A DNA stretch of 64,000 nt from contig NZ_LBMD01000021.1 of the NCBI RefSeq assembly GCF_001293645.1, positions 20,290-84,289 of the forward strand. Reading direction: 5' to 3'. The position numbers and the translations under genes were made by a program. Under the pieces are notes generated by a model that saw nothing but the letters and a program-made list of their open reading frames with translations, was not told where the DNA came from and did no database searches. This document shows positions 36,971 through 45,596 of the stretch, one piece after another. How positions within the stretch are numbered: the first letter of the stretch is position 1; each line of letters opens with the position of its first letter. This DNA comes from Bacillus sp. CHD6a. GTDB taxonomy: Bacteria; Bacillota; Bacilli; Bacillales; Bacillaceae_I.

Positions 36971-37178
36971 TGTTTCACCTCTTCATCTACACTTCATTCT
37001 GAAACATCTCCTATAAAAAGTCAAAGTGTTTAGGAAGTTGTTGGTGATAGGAGACATGAAACCCTTGAGAATTGTTAAACGGTTTAATGTCTACATGAGT
37101 ACATCCATTTTTACCTTACATAAAGATTTTGCATTTGGGCAAAATTTTAGTAACAATTCTAATTGGAGAACAACAGTG

Positions 37179-37523
37179 ATGATTTTACTTTCTCTTTTCT
37201 TAATGTTAAGTGGGTTATTGATTATTAATACTATTTACGCTTATCAAGCTAAGCACATTGACTCTAATTTTCTCCATACCTTATGGTACTATATTAAACT
37301 TATACCTTTTTTTCTGTCTGCGAGTATGATGATTGGATACGGGGTGAAATTCCTTACAAAAGTCGTAGGTAATTTAACCTTTTCACTTATTGTATCTAAA
37401 GGTATGGAAATCCTAGTTTGTGTTGTAATTGGATACATATTTTTTAAAGAATTTCCTAATTGGCGCACGGGGATCGGAATTACAATTATATTAATTGGAT
37501 TTTGGGTATTGAAAGGAAAGTAA
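37179..37523 (+). CDS. SMR-like small membrane transport protein
   Basis: A 114-residue protein with four membrane segments (about 1-21, 35-54, 61-86 and 93-110), the topology and length of the small multidrug-resistance family. The last two segments (LIVSKGMEILVCVVIGYIFF, GIGITIILIGFWVLKG) read like the SMR C-terminal half. The first segment lacks the key SMR Glu, so drug export is doubtful. I choose the ATG at 37179 after TTGGAG; the frame extends to 37026 but the added stretch looks non-coding. Confidence 0.6.
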   Translation: MILLSLFLMLSGLLIINTIYAYQAKHIDSNFLHTLWYYIKLIPFFLSASMMIGYGVKFLTKVVGNLTFSLIVSKGMEILVCVVIGYIFFKEFPNWRTGIGITIILIGFWVLKGK

Positions 37524-37567
37524 GAAAGACTTGTAAAGCGACAATGGATTTTTAAAATAACCTAAAA

Positions 37568-37620
37568 ATTAGCGCCGTTCTCTTCTTCGCCAATATAAAA
37601 GCGAGCGCTAATCCCTTTTT
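37568..37620 (+). terminator. Terminator-like hairpin after the SMR-like gene
   Basis: Outer stem ATTAGCGC/GCGCTAAT encloses an inner TCGC/GCGA stem and is followed by CCCTTTTT on the plus strand. It ends the rightward gene at 37523. Confidence 0.55.
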
Positions 37621-37672
37621 ACAGGATCGGGTCCATTACTTTCATTAGAAAGAATCTGTAAACACCATAAAT

Positions 37673-37954
37673 TCACATGTACTCAAGGATACCAAACGTT
37701 AGTCCTACAAATATCGCTCCTAAAATAAATGCGGCTAGATGTATTAAGATCTTGTAGGGTAATCTAATTGTTTTTAAGGAAAAATATAATTTAAAGATAA
37801 AATAATATAATACAAGATTTATAGGTGTCTCCATTAAAGCAGGAATAATCCTATTATCAAAGTGGATATAAACAAATTCTGTAAACAACATATCATTTGC
37901 AATTCCCAGGAATGTTAATAAGACCTGATAAACAAAAAACTTAATGCTGTTCAT
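37673..37954 (-). CDS. Small membrane protein of unknown function
   Basis: A 93-residue protein from the ATG at 37954 (after GGGGGAGATGG) with three or four hydrophobic segments (about 8-25, 42-58, 68-90). The sequence has a GIANDMLFTEFVYIHF segment between segments one and two. I do not recognise a family. It is an isolated minus-strand gene between an SMR-like gene and a zinc-ribbon protein. Confidence 0.5.
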   Translation of the reverse strand: MNSIKFFVYQVLLTFLGIANDMLFTEFVYIHFDNRIIPALMETPINLVLYYFIFKLYFSLKTIRLPYKILIHLAAFILGAIFVGLTFGILEYM

Positions 37955-38194
37955 ATTACATCCATCTCCCCCAATCTGAACTCCCAAAAAGTACTTTTTA
38001 TAGGAATATTTTCTTTTCACAGTTCAAATTCTCATGTTCATTATGAAGTTTTATGTTAATCTTATTATGTAAATTCCATTAACTTGCACGATCAATTTCT
38101 TAAGATAGATATTCCTATAAACAGGTGTCCTGCATATCCAGCTATTAAATGAATGTATTTTTTGATTGTACCTTTGCTCAACGGTTTCCTACGC

Positions 38195-38413
38195 CTAGAA
38201 GAATTGTCTGCACTTTGCACAATACGGTGCTGTGTGTACTCTTTTAATCTTTGTCTGACATTTCGTGCACGTTATGTAGTTGCTGTTATCCCCATGTCCT
38301 AATCCCCGAAACCCACGGCCAAAAAAACTTCTCATCGAGCTTTCAAACTTACTAACTAAAAAAATCGGGATTGCGATAACAAAGCCTAATATTATCAGAG
38401 CTAAAAAGATCAA
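38195..38413 (-). CDS. Small membrane-anchored zinc-ribbon protein
   Basis: Seventy-two residues from a TTG at 38413, chosen because GGGAGG precedes it by eight bases; the longer frame to 38485 has no site. One membrane segment (about 2-22) is followed by a Gly/Arg/Phe-rich stretch (MRSFFGRGFRGLGHGD) and a C-terminal zinc ribbon CTKCQTKIKRVHTAPYCAKC. It probably faces the cytoplasm or surface; function unknown. Confidence 0.6.
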   Translation of the reverse strand: MIFLALIILGFVIAIPIFLVSKFESSMRSFFGRGFRGLGHGDNSNYITCTKCQTKIKRVHTAPYCAKCRQFF

Positions 38414-38642
38414 TTTGGTTCCCTCCCTTTTGCCTATAATACGGACGAGTAGGTAATTGGGTTTCCTTTTTTTTGTAGTAAACAAAAAAAGGAGCGCTCA
38501 TCCGTTTAACTGGATTGCACTCGACATCATAAAAATATTTTGAATACAAATATAACTAGGAGCAAGATAGGTAACAAAAGGTCACATTTCTGTTACGAAA
38601 CACCCTAAATTAGGTATCGGTGTCACCAAAATTAAGATGAAA
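38414..38642. other. Gene-free spacer
   Basis: No frame, terminator or promoter is supported. The stretch leads into the TATCCAT array. Confidence 0.35.
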
Positions 38643-38755
38643 TATCCGTTATCCATCGTAAATTGATTTTATCCATTGTAAAGACACTTATATCAATTGT
38701 AAAAAAGTTTTATCCATGTTTACATCCACTTTATCCATTATAGCTATATTTTAGA
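38643..38755. repeat. TATCCAT 20.5-bp repeat array
   Basis: Five TATCCAT-type cores start at 38650, 38670, 38691 (TATCAAT), 38711 and 38732, spaced 20, 21, 20 and 21 bases. The unit pattern is TATCCATTGTAAA plus seven or eight variable bases. A partial core lies at 38643. The array lies just downstream of the methyltransferase gene stop. It is unrelated in sequence to the CCGAA arrays. Confidence 0.7.
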
Positions 38756-38768
38756 CTTGTAATCCAAC

Positions 38769-39500
38769 TTATTTCACACAACCAAACGCCAATACTACAG
38801 GTATCCGCTGTCTCCTAACAAACTCTTCTTCACTACTAAAATGTTCGCGCATCGGTGTACCTTCTCGTAAATCAACTACCGTAAAACCAGCTTGTCTTAG
38901 CGCCATGAAATACTGTTCAATCGTGCGATGATATTTAACCACCACTTGATTAATCCAAGGCTCTTTCCTTTCACCATCACGGAAGTAATCATCAACAATC
39001 CAATTACCACGTTTATCTCCAGCCTGCTTACTCGCAAAAGATGATGTGGTAAGCGGATGTTGAATGCTGAATACAAATTTGCCATCCTCTTTAAGGGTTT
39101 GATATATATTTTGAAACAGGCGGTTAATGTCTGACACATAGTGAATAGCAAAACGAGAGGTTACGAGATCATAAGAGTCACTTGGGTATTGATACGATTC
39201 CATCGTTTCTTTGTGTATAGTGGCGTCAAGTTTAAGTAAGTTAAAGCGCGCAGCTTCTACCATTTGTTCAGAACCTTCAACTCCAGTAAAGTGCCTTGCC
39301 CCTAATTGTAATAGTTCTTTCCCAAATGAGGCATCTCCACACCCTAAATCTAAGATGGCCTTATTTTGAATGTTTCCAATTAGTTCAGTCATAATTGGAC
39401 CTTCAATAGCATTATTGGGACTGTCTTTTCTATTTCTTCTATTCATATAATTTGTAAAAAAATCCGTTTGATCGTAAACACTAGATCCCCTAAATTCCAT
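38769..39500 (-). CDS. Class I SAM-dependent methyltransferase
   Basis: A 243-residue soluble methyltransferase. The SAM motif I AILDLGCGDASFGKELLQLGA near 49-69, the acidic motif FTGVEGSEQMVEAAR and the post-I motif SYDLVTSRFAIHYVSDI are clear. A C-terminal domain with WINQVVVKYHRTIEQYFMALRQAGF follows, as in UbiE/Methyltransf_11-type small-molecule enzymes. The substrate is not visible. It is the first of several unrelated small enzymes in the accessory region. Confidence 0.85.
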   Translation of the reverse strand: MEFRGSSVYDQTDFFTNYMNRRNRKDSPNNAIEGPIMTELIGNIQNKAILDLGCGDASFGKELLQLGARHFTGVEGSEQMVEAARFNLLKLDATIHKETMESYQYPSDSYDLVTSRFAIHYVSDINRLFQNIYQTLKEDGKFVFSIQHPLTTSSFASKQAGDKRGNWIVDDYFRDGERKEPWINQVVVKYHRTIEQYFMALRQAGFTVVDLREGTPMREHFSSEEEFVRRQRIPVVLAFGCVK

Positions 39501-39564
39501 TGAAACATCTCCCTATTGTTTGTTTGTATTTGGAACGCTCCAATAGTTATCATGAGTAAAGAGG

Positions 39565-40023
39565 TTATAACCTATGGCCATCTTTCCTCGCTTGAATATA
39601 TCCGTAATACGCACAAGTCCCATTCTGAGTTAAGTCTTTCACTTCAAAACCGCACTTCTCATAGAAACGGAAATTATTAGCGGAGGTATGTCCAAACCAA
39701 TCACCGTGAGGCAGTTTTTGAACACAAAGTTCTACGATTTTCTTTCCAATACCTTTCCCGCGATATTCTGATAAAACAATTAAATCCACTATGTTAGCAA
39801 TCATTATTTGGTCTGAGATCACCCTAACCATTCCGATCATCTTGTTTTGATCCCATACCGTAAACGCCCACGTAGAGTTTTTAAACATAAGGGAAAACTT
39901 TTCTTTTTGCCAAGAGGGTGTATTCCTTGCCCACCCTGCATCTTGAAACAAATCTTCTACAAACTCAGCTGGAACCCCTTCTGTACCTTCCCTTATTACT
40001 AAACCATTATAATATTGGTACAT
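39565..40023 (-). CDS. GNAT acetyltransferase
   Basis: A 152-residue N-acetyltransferase. The acetyl-CoA motif A is DLIVLSEYRGKGIGKKIVELC (RGKGIG near 91-96). Motif B lies around NNFRFYEKCGFEVK. It has the simple one-domain shape typical of bacterial GNATs of unknown substrate. It lies between a methyltransferase gene and a small membrane protein gene. Confidence 0.85.
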   Translation of the reverse strand: MYQYYNGLVIREGTEGVPAEFVEDLFQDAGWARNTPSWQKEKFSLMFKNSTWAFTVWDQNKMIGMVRVISDQIMIANIVDLIVLSEYRGKGIGKKIVELCVQKLPHGDWFGHTSANNFRFYEKCGFEVKDLTQNGTCAYYGYIQARKDGHRL

Positions 40024-40061
40024 ACATTTCCTCCTCTAAAAAATCAATAATAATAGATTTA

Positions 40062-40355
40062 TCAAGGCCCATATACAATCATAAAAATCATTAAGCACAG
40101 GTTAAATACTATTAATATCTTTCCAAAGAAATTCCTAAAAGCTAGAACAGAAAAAATCATAGAAATTACAAAAGAAGGAATTCCCACTTTGGAGGGGAAA
40201 TATGTAAAATCTAAAATCCCTACCATGGGGACCAGAAAAATGAGGATGCATATTGAAGTAAAGACGAATGAGAAAAGACTTGCAAGAGTGAGATAACTAA
40301 ATGTGACCATACTTCTTATGTGTTTTTTTTCAGAATTAATATTAAACATCTTCAT
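40062..40355 (-). CDS. Small membrane protein of unknown function
   Basis: A 97-residue protein with three hydrophobic segments (about 16-46, 54-70, 75-95) and a short polar N-terminus (MFNINSEKKHIRSMV). The start follows AAAAGGAGATGAAG. No family recognised. It is divergent from the secreted phosphodiesterase gene at 40627. Confidence 0.5.
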   Translation of the reverse strand: MKMFNINSEKKHIRSMVTFSYLTLASLFSFVFTSICILIFLVPMVGILDFTYFPSKVGIPSFVISMIFSVLAFRNFFGKILIVFNLCLMIFMIVYGP

Positions 40356-40541
40356 CTCCTTTTTATGAATTTATTGGCTACAAAACTTAGTTCCAATTAT
40401 TTCAAAAAAAGGCGAATAACTCAATCTTTTTATCAGAATTTTTATTTTTTTAAATGATTGTTTTGCCTCTAATTTGTCATTTTACAGAAATTGGTTCTAA
40501 TGTGTCAGTCCTTCTTAATTTTGTCTTAAAACTTTACACCC

Positions 40542-40561
40542 CATTTACTTCGCTGTAAATG
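40542..40561 (+). promoter_or_regulatory. Palindrome upstream of secreted glpQ-like gene
   Basis: CATTTAC-TTCGCT-GTAAATG lies 66 bp before the start codon. TTTACA and TTTACT just before and in it are 11 bases apart, a Pho-box-like spacing, but only two such repeats are present. Possible PhoP or other operator. Confidence 0.3.
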
Positions 40562-40626
40562 AACGGTCACCTTTCCTTGTTACAGTAAATGAGTAATTTA
40601 TTTTCAAATAGGAGGGTGTAAACATC

Positions 40627-41481
40627 ATGAAAAAAGGCATTAAAATGATAATAGGTGCCCTAGCATTAAGTTTATCAGTTATGGGTACTGGATTTGCAGC
40701 TGATGCATCTGAAAAAAATAAGGAAATCCTTAACGTTGCACACCGTGGAGCTTCAGGTCATGCGCCAGAACATACCATAAAATCATATAAAATGGGTGAA
40801 AAGATGCATGGAGACTATATAGAAATAGATCTTCAAATGACAAAAGACGGACAACTCATTGCCATGCATGATGAAACATTAGATAGAACGACAAATGGTA
40901 CTGGCCATGTTAAAGATCATACGCTTAAAGAAATAAAAAAACTTGATGCAGGAAGCTGGTTCAATGAAGCATATCCTGAGAAAGCTAACCCAGCTTATGA
41001 AGGTCTAAAAGTGCCTACATTAGAAGAAGTTTTTAAAAAGTTTGGAAAAAATGCGAACTATTATATTGAAACAAAATCGCCTGAAGTCTATCCTGGAATG
41101 GAAGAAGCACTAGTAGAGTTAGTAAACAAATATGATATCAACAAAGATAAGCTGCTTGTTCAATCATTCAGTCCTGCAAGCTTAACAAAAATGAACCAAA
41201 TCGATCCATCTGTAAAGTTAGTGCAGCTTATGTGGTACACATCACCGGCAGCAATTTCAGATGCTGAGCTAAAGGCTATTAAAGAATATGCCATTGGAAT
41301 TGGTCCAAACAGCTCAATGATTGATCAAGAATACGTCCAAAAAACCGTGAAAAATGGACTTGAAATTCACCCATACACTGTTAACGAAAAAGATGAAATG
41401 AAGAAACTTATAGAGTGGGGAGTAACAGGAATATTTACAAACTTCCCAGACCGTTTACATGAAGTGAAAAAAGGAAAATAA
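40627..41481 (+). CDS. glpQ: Secreted glycerophosphodiester phosphodiesterase
   Basis: A 284-residue secreted enzyme that hydrolyses glycerophosphodiesters or teichoic-acid breakdown products. A signal peptide (about 1-26, basic MKKGIKM then a hydrophobic core, cleavage after GFAADA-like sequence) is followed by the GDPD domain. The signature is VAHRGASGHAPEHT near 39-52 and YIEIDLQMTKDGQLIAMHDE near 68-87. The C-terminal block IHPYTVNEKDEMKKLIEWGVTGIFTNFPD is typical. It is distinct from the cytoplasmic YqiK at 8614. A hairpin terminator follows. Confidence 0.9.
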   Translation: MKKGIKMIIGALALSLSVMGTGFAADASEKNKEILNVAHRGASGHAPEHTIKSYKMGEKMHGDYIEIDLQMTKDGQLIAMHDETLDRTTNGTGHVKDHTLKEIKKLDAGSWFNEAYPEKANPAYEGLKVPTLEEVFKKFGKNANYYIETKSPEVYPGMEEALVELVNKYDINKDKLLVQSFSPASLTKMNQIDPSVKLVQLMWYTSPAAISDAELKAIKEYAIGIGPNSSMIDQEYVQKTVKNGLEIHPYTVNEKDEMKKLIEWGVTGIFTNFPDRLHEVKKGK

Positions 41482-41498
41482 AGAAAAGGTTAAATAAA

Positions 41499-41547
41499 GA
41501 ACTGCACCACTATTGTTTTTAACAGCTAACAATTCGTGGTGCAGTTC
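41499..41547. terminator. Bidirectional hairpin between glpQ-like and lysS-like genes
   Basis: A perfect 12-base stem GAACTGCACCAC/GTGGTGCAGTTC with a 25-base loop lies between convergent genes. The U run is weak. Confidence 0.6.
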
Positions 41548-41556
41548 CATCATTAT

Positions 41557-43014
41557 TTATTTTCTAGTTAACGGAAATAAAACACAATCCTTAATTGTTT
41601 CACAATCCGTTAATACCATAAGCAACCTCTCAATCCCAAACCCCCAACCGGAAACCGGAGGCATCCCATATTCCATCGCTAATAGGTAGTCTTCATCCAT
41701 CTCCATGGCTTCTACATCACCGCCACTTTTTAGAATGGCTTGTGCCTCTAATCGTTTTCTCTGTTCCACAGGGTCGACTAATTCTGAATAGGCATTGATG
41801 ATTTCAGCACCATTTACTAAAAGTTGGAACCGATCTGTAATTGCTGGATTGTCATCATTTGCTCTGGCTAATGGTGATAAATCAATAGGATGGTTAACTA
41901 GAAATGTTGGTTCCATTAAATGTGGGCGACACACTTTTTTGTATAGAAGGTCAATAAAGTTCCCTCTACCTAATGTCTCGATTTCCTCGCCTTCTAGATA
42001 AATATTTCTTCGTTTTGTTTCTTCATATAAGCTTTTCACATCTGAATACAATTCAATATCAATGCCTGTATCTTTTAAAATTAACTCTCTAAATGAGACA
42101 ACCTTCCACTCTAATGAAAAGTCAATGGATTGTCCTTGTATACGAATAACTGTTGAGTCAAATGTTTGTTTAAGGACATAGACAATCATTTCACGCATGA
42201 GCTTCATCGTATCCTTATAATTCCAATAGGCTGCATAACCTTCCACCATTGTAAATTCTTGAAGATGTTGAGGGCTGATCCCTTCATTTCTAAAGCATCT
42301 TGCAAATTCGAATACTTTTGTAAATCCCCCCACCATTAGCCTTTTCAAATAAGTCTCTGGAGCGATTCGCAAATTAAGTTCCGTATCTAGCGAGTTATGA
42401 TATGTGTTAAACGGGCGTGCTAAAGCACCGGAAGAAGTATGTTGCAATACAGGTGTTTCCACTTCCAAAAAATCTTTTTCTTCTAAAAATCTACGAACAG
42501 CACGTACTAATTTTGTTCGGATTAACATTCGGTTTTGTGTTTCTTTTGTCATCATCAAATCTATATATCGCTGTCTATAACGTGTATCTGTATTAGTTAC
42601 TCCGTGCCATTTATCCGGCAGTGTGTGTAACGCTTTCCCTAGTAGCGCATACTTTTCTATCCGAAGCGTTTTTTCATTTGTTTTCGTAGTATACATTTCT
42701 CCTTCTACACCAATGAAATCCCCTATATCAAAATAGTTCAGGAAATCACTCATAACCTGCTCCCCAACCTCGTCTCTTTTTAGAAGAAGTTGCAACTTAC
42801 CTTGTATGTCTGCTATGGTGATGAAACTAAATTTACTAAACTGTCGAATCCCCATGATTCTTCCTGCAACCCGGACCCCAGATGTCCCGCCCTCAAGTAA
42901 AGATGCCTCATATAGCTCGTAATTTGTCTCGTACCTTTCAGGATAAACGGTAATCCCCTGCGACCTTAAAGCCTCTAATTTCTTCATTCTAAGAGCTCTT
43001 TGTTCTTGACTCAT
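41557..43014 (-). CDS. Class II lysyl-tRNA synthetase, probably a second LysRS
   Basis: The enzyme charges tRNA-Lys. It has 485 residues, slightly shorter than housekeeping LysS (about 495-500). The N-terminal OB anticodon domain spans about 45-150 (VRVAGRIMGIRQFSKFSFITIADIQ). The class II catalytic domain has motif 1 around FLEVETPVLQHTSSGALARPF, motif 2 VFEFARCFRNEGISPQHLQEFTMVEG (with HLQEFT where housekeeping LysS has HNPEFT) and motif 3 GWGFGIERLLMVL near 458-470. It stands alone behind a T-box leader in the accessory region, away from the usual folate-cluster lysS locus. Start ATG follows GGAGTTG. Confidence 0.88.
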   Translation of the reverse strand: MSQEQRALRMKKLEALRSQGITVYPERYETNYELYEASLLEGGTSGVRVAGRIMGIRQFSKFSFITIADIQGKLQLLLKRDEVGEQVMSDFLNYFDIGDFIGVEGEMYTTKTNEKTLRIEKYALLGKALHTLPDKWHGVTNTDTRYRQRYIDLMMTKETQNRMLIRTKLVRAVRRFLEEKDFLEVETPVLQHTSSGALARPFNTYHNSLDTELNLRIAPETYLKRLMVGGFTKVFEFARCFRNEGISPQHLQEFTMVEGYAAYWNYKDTMKLMREMIVYVLKQTFDSTVIRIQGQSIDFSLEWKVVSFRELILKDTGIDIELYSDVKSLYEETKRRNIYLEGEEIETLGRGNFIDLLYKKVCRPHLMEPTFLVNHPIDLSPLARANDDNPAITDRFQLLVNGAEIINAYSELVDPVEQRKRLEAQAILKSGGDVEAMEMDEDYLLAMEYGMPPVSGWGFGIERLLMVLTDCETIKDCVLFPLTRK

Positions 43015-43079
43015 TTTTATTCAACTCCAATTTTTATTCATTTATTTTCCAGTTCCATACTATTCTTTAAAAACAAAAA

Positions 43080-43375
43080 AACTCCCACCCCCAAGATTAT
43101 TCATCTTGAGGACGAGAGTTGTTAACTTCGTGGTACCACCCCAGTTTGTTGACATGTTGCCATATCAACCTCTTCGGGTACTTATGCTTTTAAAAAACAA
43201 TTATACCCTATCTCTATAACGGGAGATCCCGTCGCAGTATCACTAAGGAAAAATCTTAGATCCGTGCAAAGGCTCCGAGGCTTTTTTCATTAAAATCATT
43301 ATTGCTTCTTCTCACCTACCGAAGCTCTCTGGAAACAATGAATCTTAATTACTCTTCTCTTCACAGCCGTGCATT
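43080..43375 (-). ncRNA. T-box leader of the lysyl-tRNA synthetase gene
   Basis: Read on the minus strand, the leader has an AGTA bulge and CCAGAGAG distal loop in stem I, GAA-AAA-A as likely specifier (AAA, Lys, at 43283-43285), and the T-box GGGTGGTACCACG (43129-43142). A long terminator at 43080-43120 (AACTC..CCTCAAGAT pairing with ATCTTG..GAGTT) is followed by a U run. Uncharged tRNA should permit read-through into the gene at 43014. Confidence 0.9.
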
Positions 43376-43438
43376 CCGTATGTTTTTTAGAATATTAGCA
43401 CAAATAATTTGTTTAGGCAATGCAGTCTACAAAAAAAG

Positions 43439-43921
43439 TTAGTAATGCCAATAAGGCTGTTTCATCTCTATTACTTCACCTGTGCGTGGATGAACTAAAA
43501 AGAACCGCTCTTCTGCTTTGAAGTGGTAATCCCGATAATCAATGAAAAATCGCCACTCTTCTGTATGTATTGGCACCGTATTTCGATAACTCTCTTTTTC
43601 CTTGTATTCATCAATGGTAGAAACACCTTCGTTTTCGTAAACCAATTGCTTTGCTTGATCGAACGTATAGGTTGGCTTCCCAATGAAAAATAATATAATA
43701 GATAAGCAAAAAAATAATCCCACAGTCCGCTTTCCCCATTTAGCCTTTAATCTCTCTTTCGTGTAGATATAGGCAACTATCACTTGAGTAGACATTACTG
43801 GAATTATTATACCTAAATTGAACACTCCCTTGTAAAAGTGTGAGTTAAGCCAATCTATAATGACTAATTCTAATACAGTTGCAACAAGGGTATAGAGGAA
43901 AAACTTATTGGAAAAGTTCAT
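43439..43921 (-). CDS. Membrane protein with a PepSY-like extracytoplasmic tail
   Basis: A 160-residue protein with three membrane segments (about 8-25, 35-52, 66-82) and a C-terminal domain of about 75 residues. The tail has FDQAKQLVYENEGVSTIDEY and the FFLVHPRTGEVIEMK ending, which reads like a small PepSY/YpeB-type fold. Function unknown. It lies between the T-box leader and a phosphatase gene. Confidence 0.55.
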   Translation of the reverse strand: MNFSNKFFLYTLVATVLELVIIDWLNSHFYKGVFNLGIIIPVMSTQVIVAYIYTKERLKAKWGKRTVGLFFCLSIILFFIGKPTYTFDQAKQLVYENEGVSTIDEYKEKESYRNTVPIHTEEWRFFIDYRDYHFKAEERFFLVHPRTGEVIEMKQPYWHY

Positions 43922-43974
43922 TTATTTTTCTCCTTGATACAAGCAATCTGTAGATAAATTTAAAACAATTTTAA

Positions 43975-44106
43975 CTAATCCATTCTCATTGTAATCGGTA
44001 GCTCCGCATGTAATCTAACCAGGGCTTTGACGCTTGTATACCCTTTACTTGGCTTGTCACTAAAACGGAAAGATAGATAATGAATAAATTTTTTGACTTT
44101 TTTCAA
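43975..44106 (-). CDS. Possible small coupled protein after the phosphatase gene
   Basis: A 43-residue frame starts TTG at 44106, overlapping the phosphatase stop in TTGA, with AAAGGTG ten bases before. The product is basic and amphipathic (KKVKKFIHYLSFRFSDKPSK). I do not recognise it. It may be a remnant of a larger gene. Support is only the overlap, ribosome binding site and open frame. Confidence 0.35.
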   Translation of the reverse strand: MKKVKKFIHYLSFRFSDKPSKGYTSVKALVRLHAELPITMRMD

Positions 44107-44591
44107 CAAATAATTTCACCTTTAAATAAAATGTGATTTTCCCTTAAATTCCTTACTAACTGCGGAATTGCTTCATTAATATAATCCGCCATATCAGTAA
44201 TCTTCACTAAATAATTTCCATCTTGATCGGGAGGAGGCACAGTTATTGAACTTTCATCTCCTTTATAAATTTCATTAAAAAGATAAATCTTCTCATTATA
44301 TTCTTGCTGTATGTAATCCCTATGTTCTTTGCCCATTCCGATAATTACATCAAACTCATCTATAAGTCTCCGATTAAATGGAGTTCTACTGAATCCTTTA
44401 GTGCTAATGTTTAATTGTCTCATCCGATCAAAGTGAATAGAGGAAAACGAATCTAAATCACTATCAGCTTTAAATCCAGCTGAAGCAACGTTGATATTGG
44501 TTATATTATTTTGTATTAAAAAATGCTTCATACAAAATTCAGCTGTAACACTTCTTGTGAAGTTATCTGTACACAAGAACAAAACATTCAC
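44103..44591 (-). CDS. Low-molecular-weight phosphotyrosine phosphatase-like protein
   Basis: A 162-residue member of the LMW-PTP fold. The active-site P-loop CTDNFTRS near 7-14 has the CX5RS pattern, with Cys7 and Arg13. The general-acid Asp is probably in PPPDQDG near 116-122. Cytoplasmic. It may dephosphorylate protein Tyr or Arg residues; the divergent P-loop makes the substrate uncertain. It could act as an arsenate reductase, but no ars gene is near. It lies after the quinone oxidoreductase gene. Confidence 0.8.
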   Translation of the reverse strand: MNVLFLCTDNFTRSVTAEFCMKHFLIQNNITNINVASAGFKADSDLDSFSSIHFDRMRQLNISTKGFSRTPFNRRLIDEFDVIIGMGKEHRDYIQQEYNEKIYLFNEIYKGDESSITVPPPDQDGNYLVKITDMADYINEAIPQLVRNLRENHILFKGEIIC

Positions 44592-44606
44592 AACGGAATC
44601 TCCTCT

Positions 44607-45572
44607 CTACATCTTAATCAAAATCTTCCCTTCATAGTTGCGACTCTCTATTAGCTTATGTGCCTGTGCTGCATCCCCTAATTCAAACACTCGGGCAACT
44701 GGTAACGTAATTTTTCCCGAAGCAAAAAGTTCTAAAACTTTCTCTGCTACATCAGCTAACCTTGATGGATCATGTTTTCTAGTAGTACCCAAGCTAAACC
44801 CTTTGATATTTCTACAACTGCTATGAACATCACTTGTTTTAAAGTTTCCTGCTTTACCGCTGCTATTCCCAAACTGTACAAGCGTGCCATATAAAGCTAA
44901 ACACTCTAAGCTTTTACTCGTAATCTCTCCAGCAACAGAATCAAAAATGACATTAGCACCTAAATTGTTGGTTAACTGTAAAACTTCTTCTGCAAATGAT
45001 TCATAGGTACACACAACGTCTGCACCTAAATTTTTCACATAATCTTCTTTGTTAAGATTTCCAACTGTTCCGATAATTTTCTTTACACCAGCTAGTTTGG
45101 CGAGTTGTATTAACATGGAACCTACCCCACCTGCTGCGCTATGTATCACAATGGTATCTTGTTTTTTTACTTGGCCAATTTCATGGATTAGTATATACGA
45201 CAAAATAGATACGGTCGGTACTGTTGCAGCTTGTTTGAAAGGAAGACTATCTGGAATTTTAAAAACCAGGTGTTCGTTTGCCACTACATACTCTGCATAT
45301 GATCCAGCTTTCGGAAAAGCTATTACCCGATCCCCTTTTGAAAATGGTGAATCATCAGAAACCTCCTCAATTGTCCCAGCAACATCCAATCCAAGTGTTA
45401 AAGGAAAATCACCTTTCCCTTTATCCCCCATACGCTTCTTTATATCTGCATAATTTACACTCGTATATTCTGCTTTTATTAAGACTTCATTTGCGCGAAT
45501 CTTTGGTAATTTTACCTCTGTATATAAGAGTACATCTGAATTACCGAATTCATTCTGAATGACCGCTTTCAT
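44607..45572 (-). CDS. Zinc-independent quinone oxidoreductase (MDR family)
   Basis: A 321-residue NADPH-dependent medium-chain reductase. The N-terminal GroES-like domain (FGNSDVLLYTEVKLPKIRANEVLIK) leads to the Rossmann domain with VIHSAAGGVGSMLIQLAKLAG near 142-162 and a NADP-binding DVVCTYESF segment. No structural zinc Cys cluster is seen. It is placed 24 bp after the Nudix gene and 16 bp before the phosphatase gene, so they may form one unit. Confidence 0.87.
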   Translation of the reverse strand: MKAVIQNEFGNSDVLLYTEVKLPKIRANEVLIKAEYTSVNYADIKKRMGDKGKGDFPLTLGLDVAGTIEEVSDDSPFSKGDRVIAFPKAGSYAEYVVANEHLVFKIPDSLPFKQAATVPTVSILSYILIHEIGQVKKQDTIVIHSAAGGVGSMLIQLAKLAGVKKIIGTVGNLNKEDYVKNLGADVVCTYESFAEEVLQLTNNLGANVIFDSVAGEITSKSLECLALYGTLVQFGNSSGKAGNFKTSDVHSSCRNIKGFSLGTTRKHDPSRLADVAEKVLELFASGKITLPVARVFELGDAAQAHKLIESRNYEGKILIKM

Positions 45573-45596
45573 TTTAATCTCCCTTTCAAATTCAAT

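Noticed and set aside
37026..37178. N-terminal extension of the SMR-like protein
   Set aside because: The extension has no ribosome binding site and no conserved pattern; TTGGAG precedes the ATG at 37179.
44103..44591. Arsenate reductase (ArsC) call
   Set aside because: The P-loop fits both families, and no arsenic resistance gene is adjacent; the LMW phosphatase call is safer.
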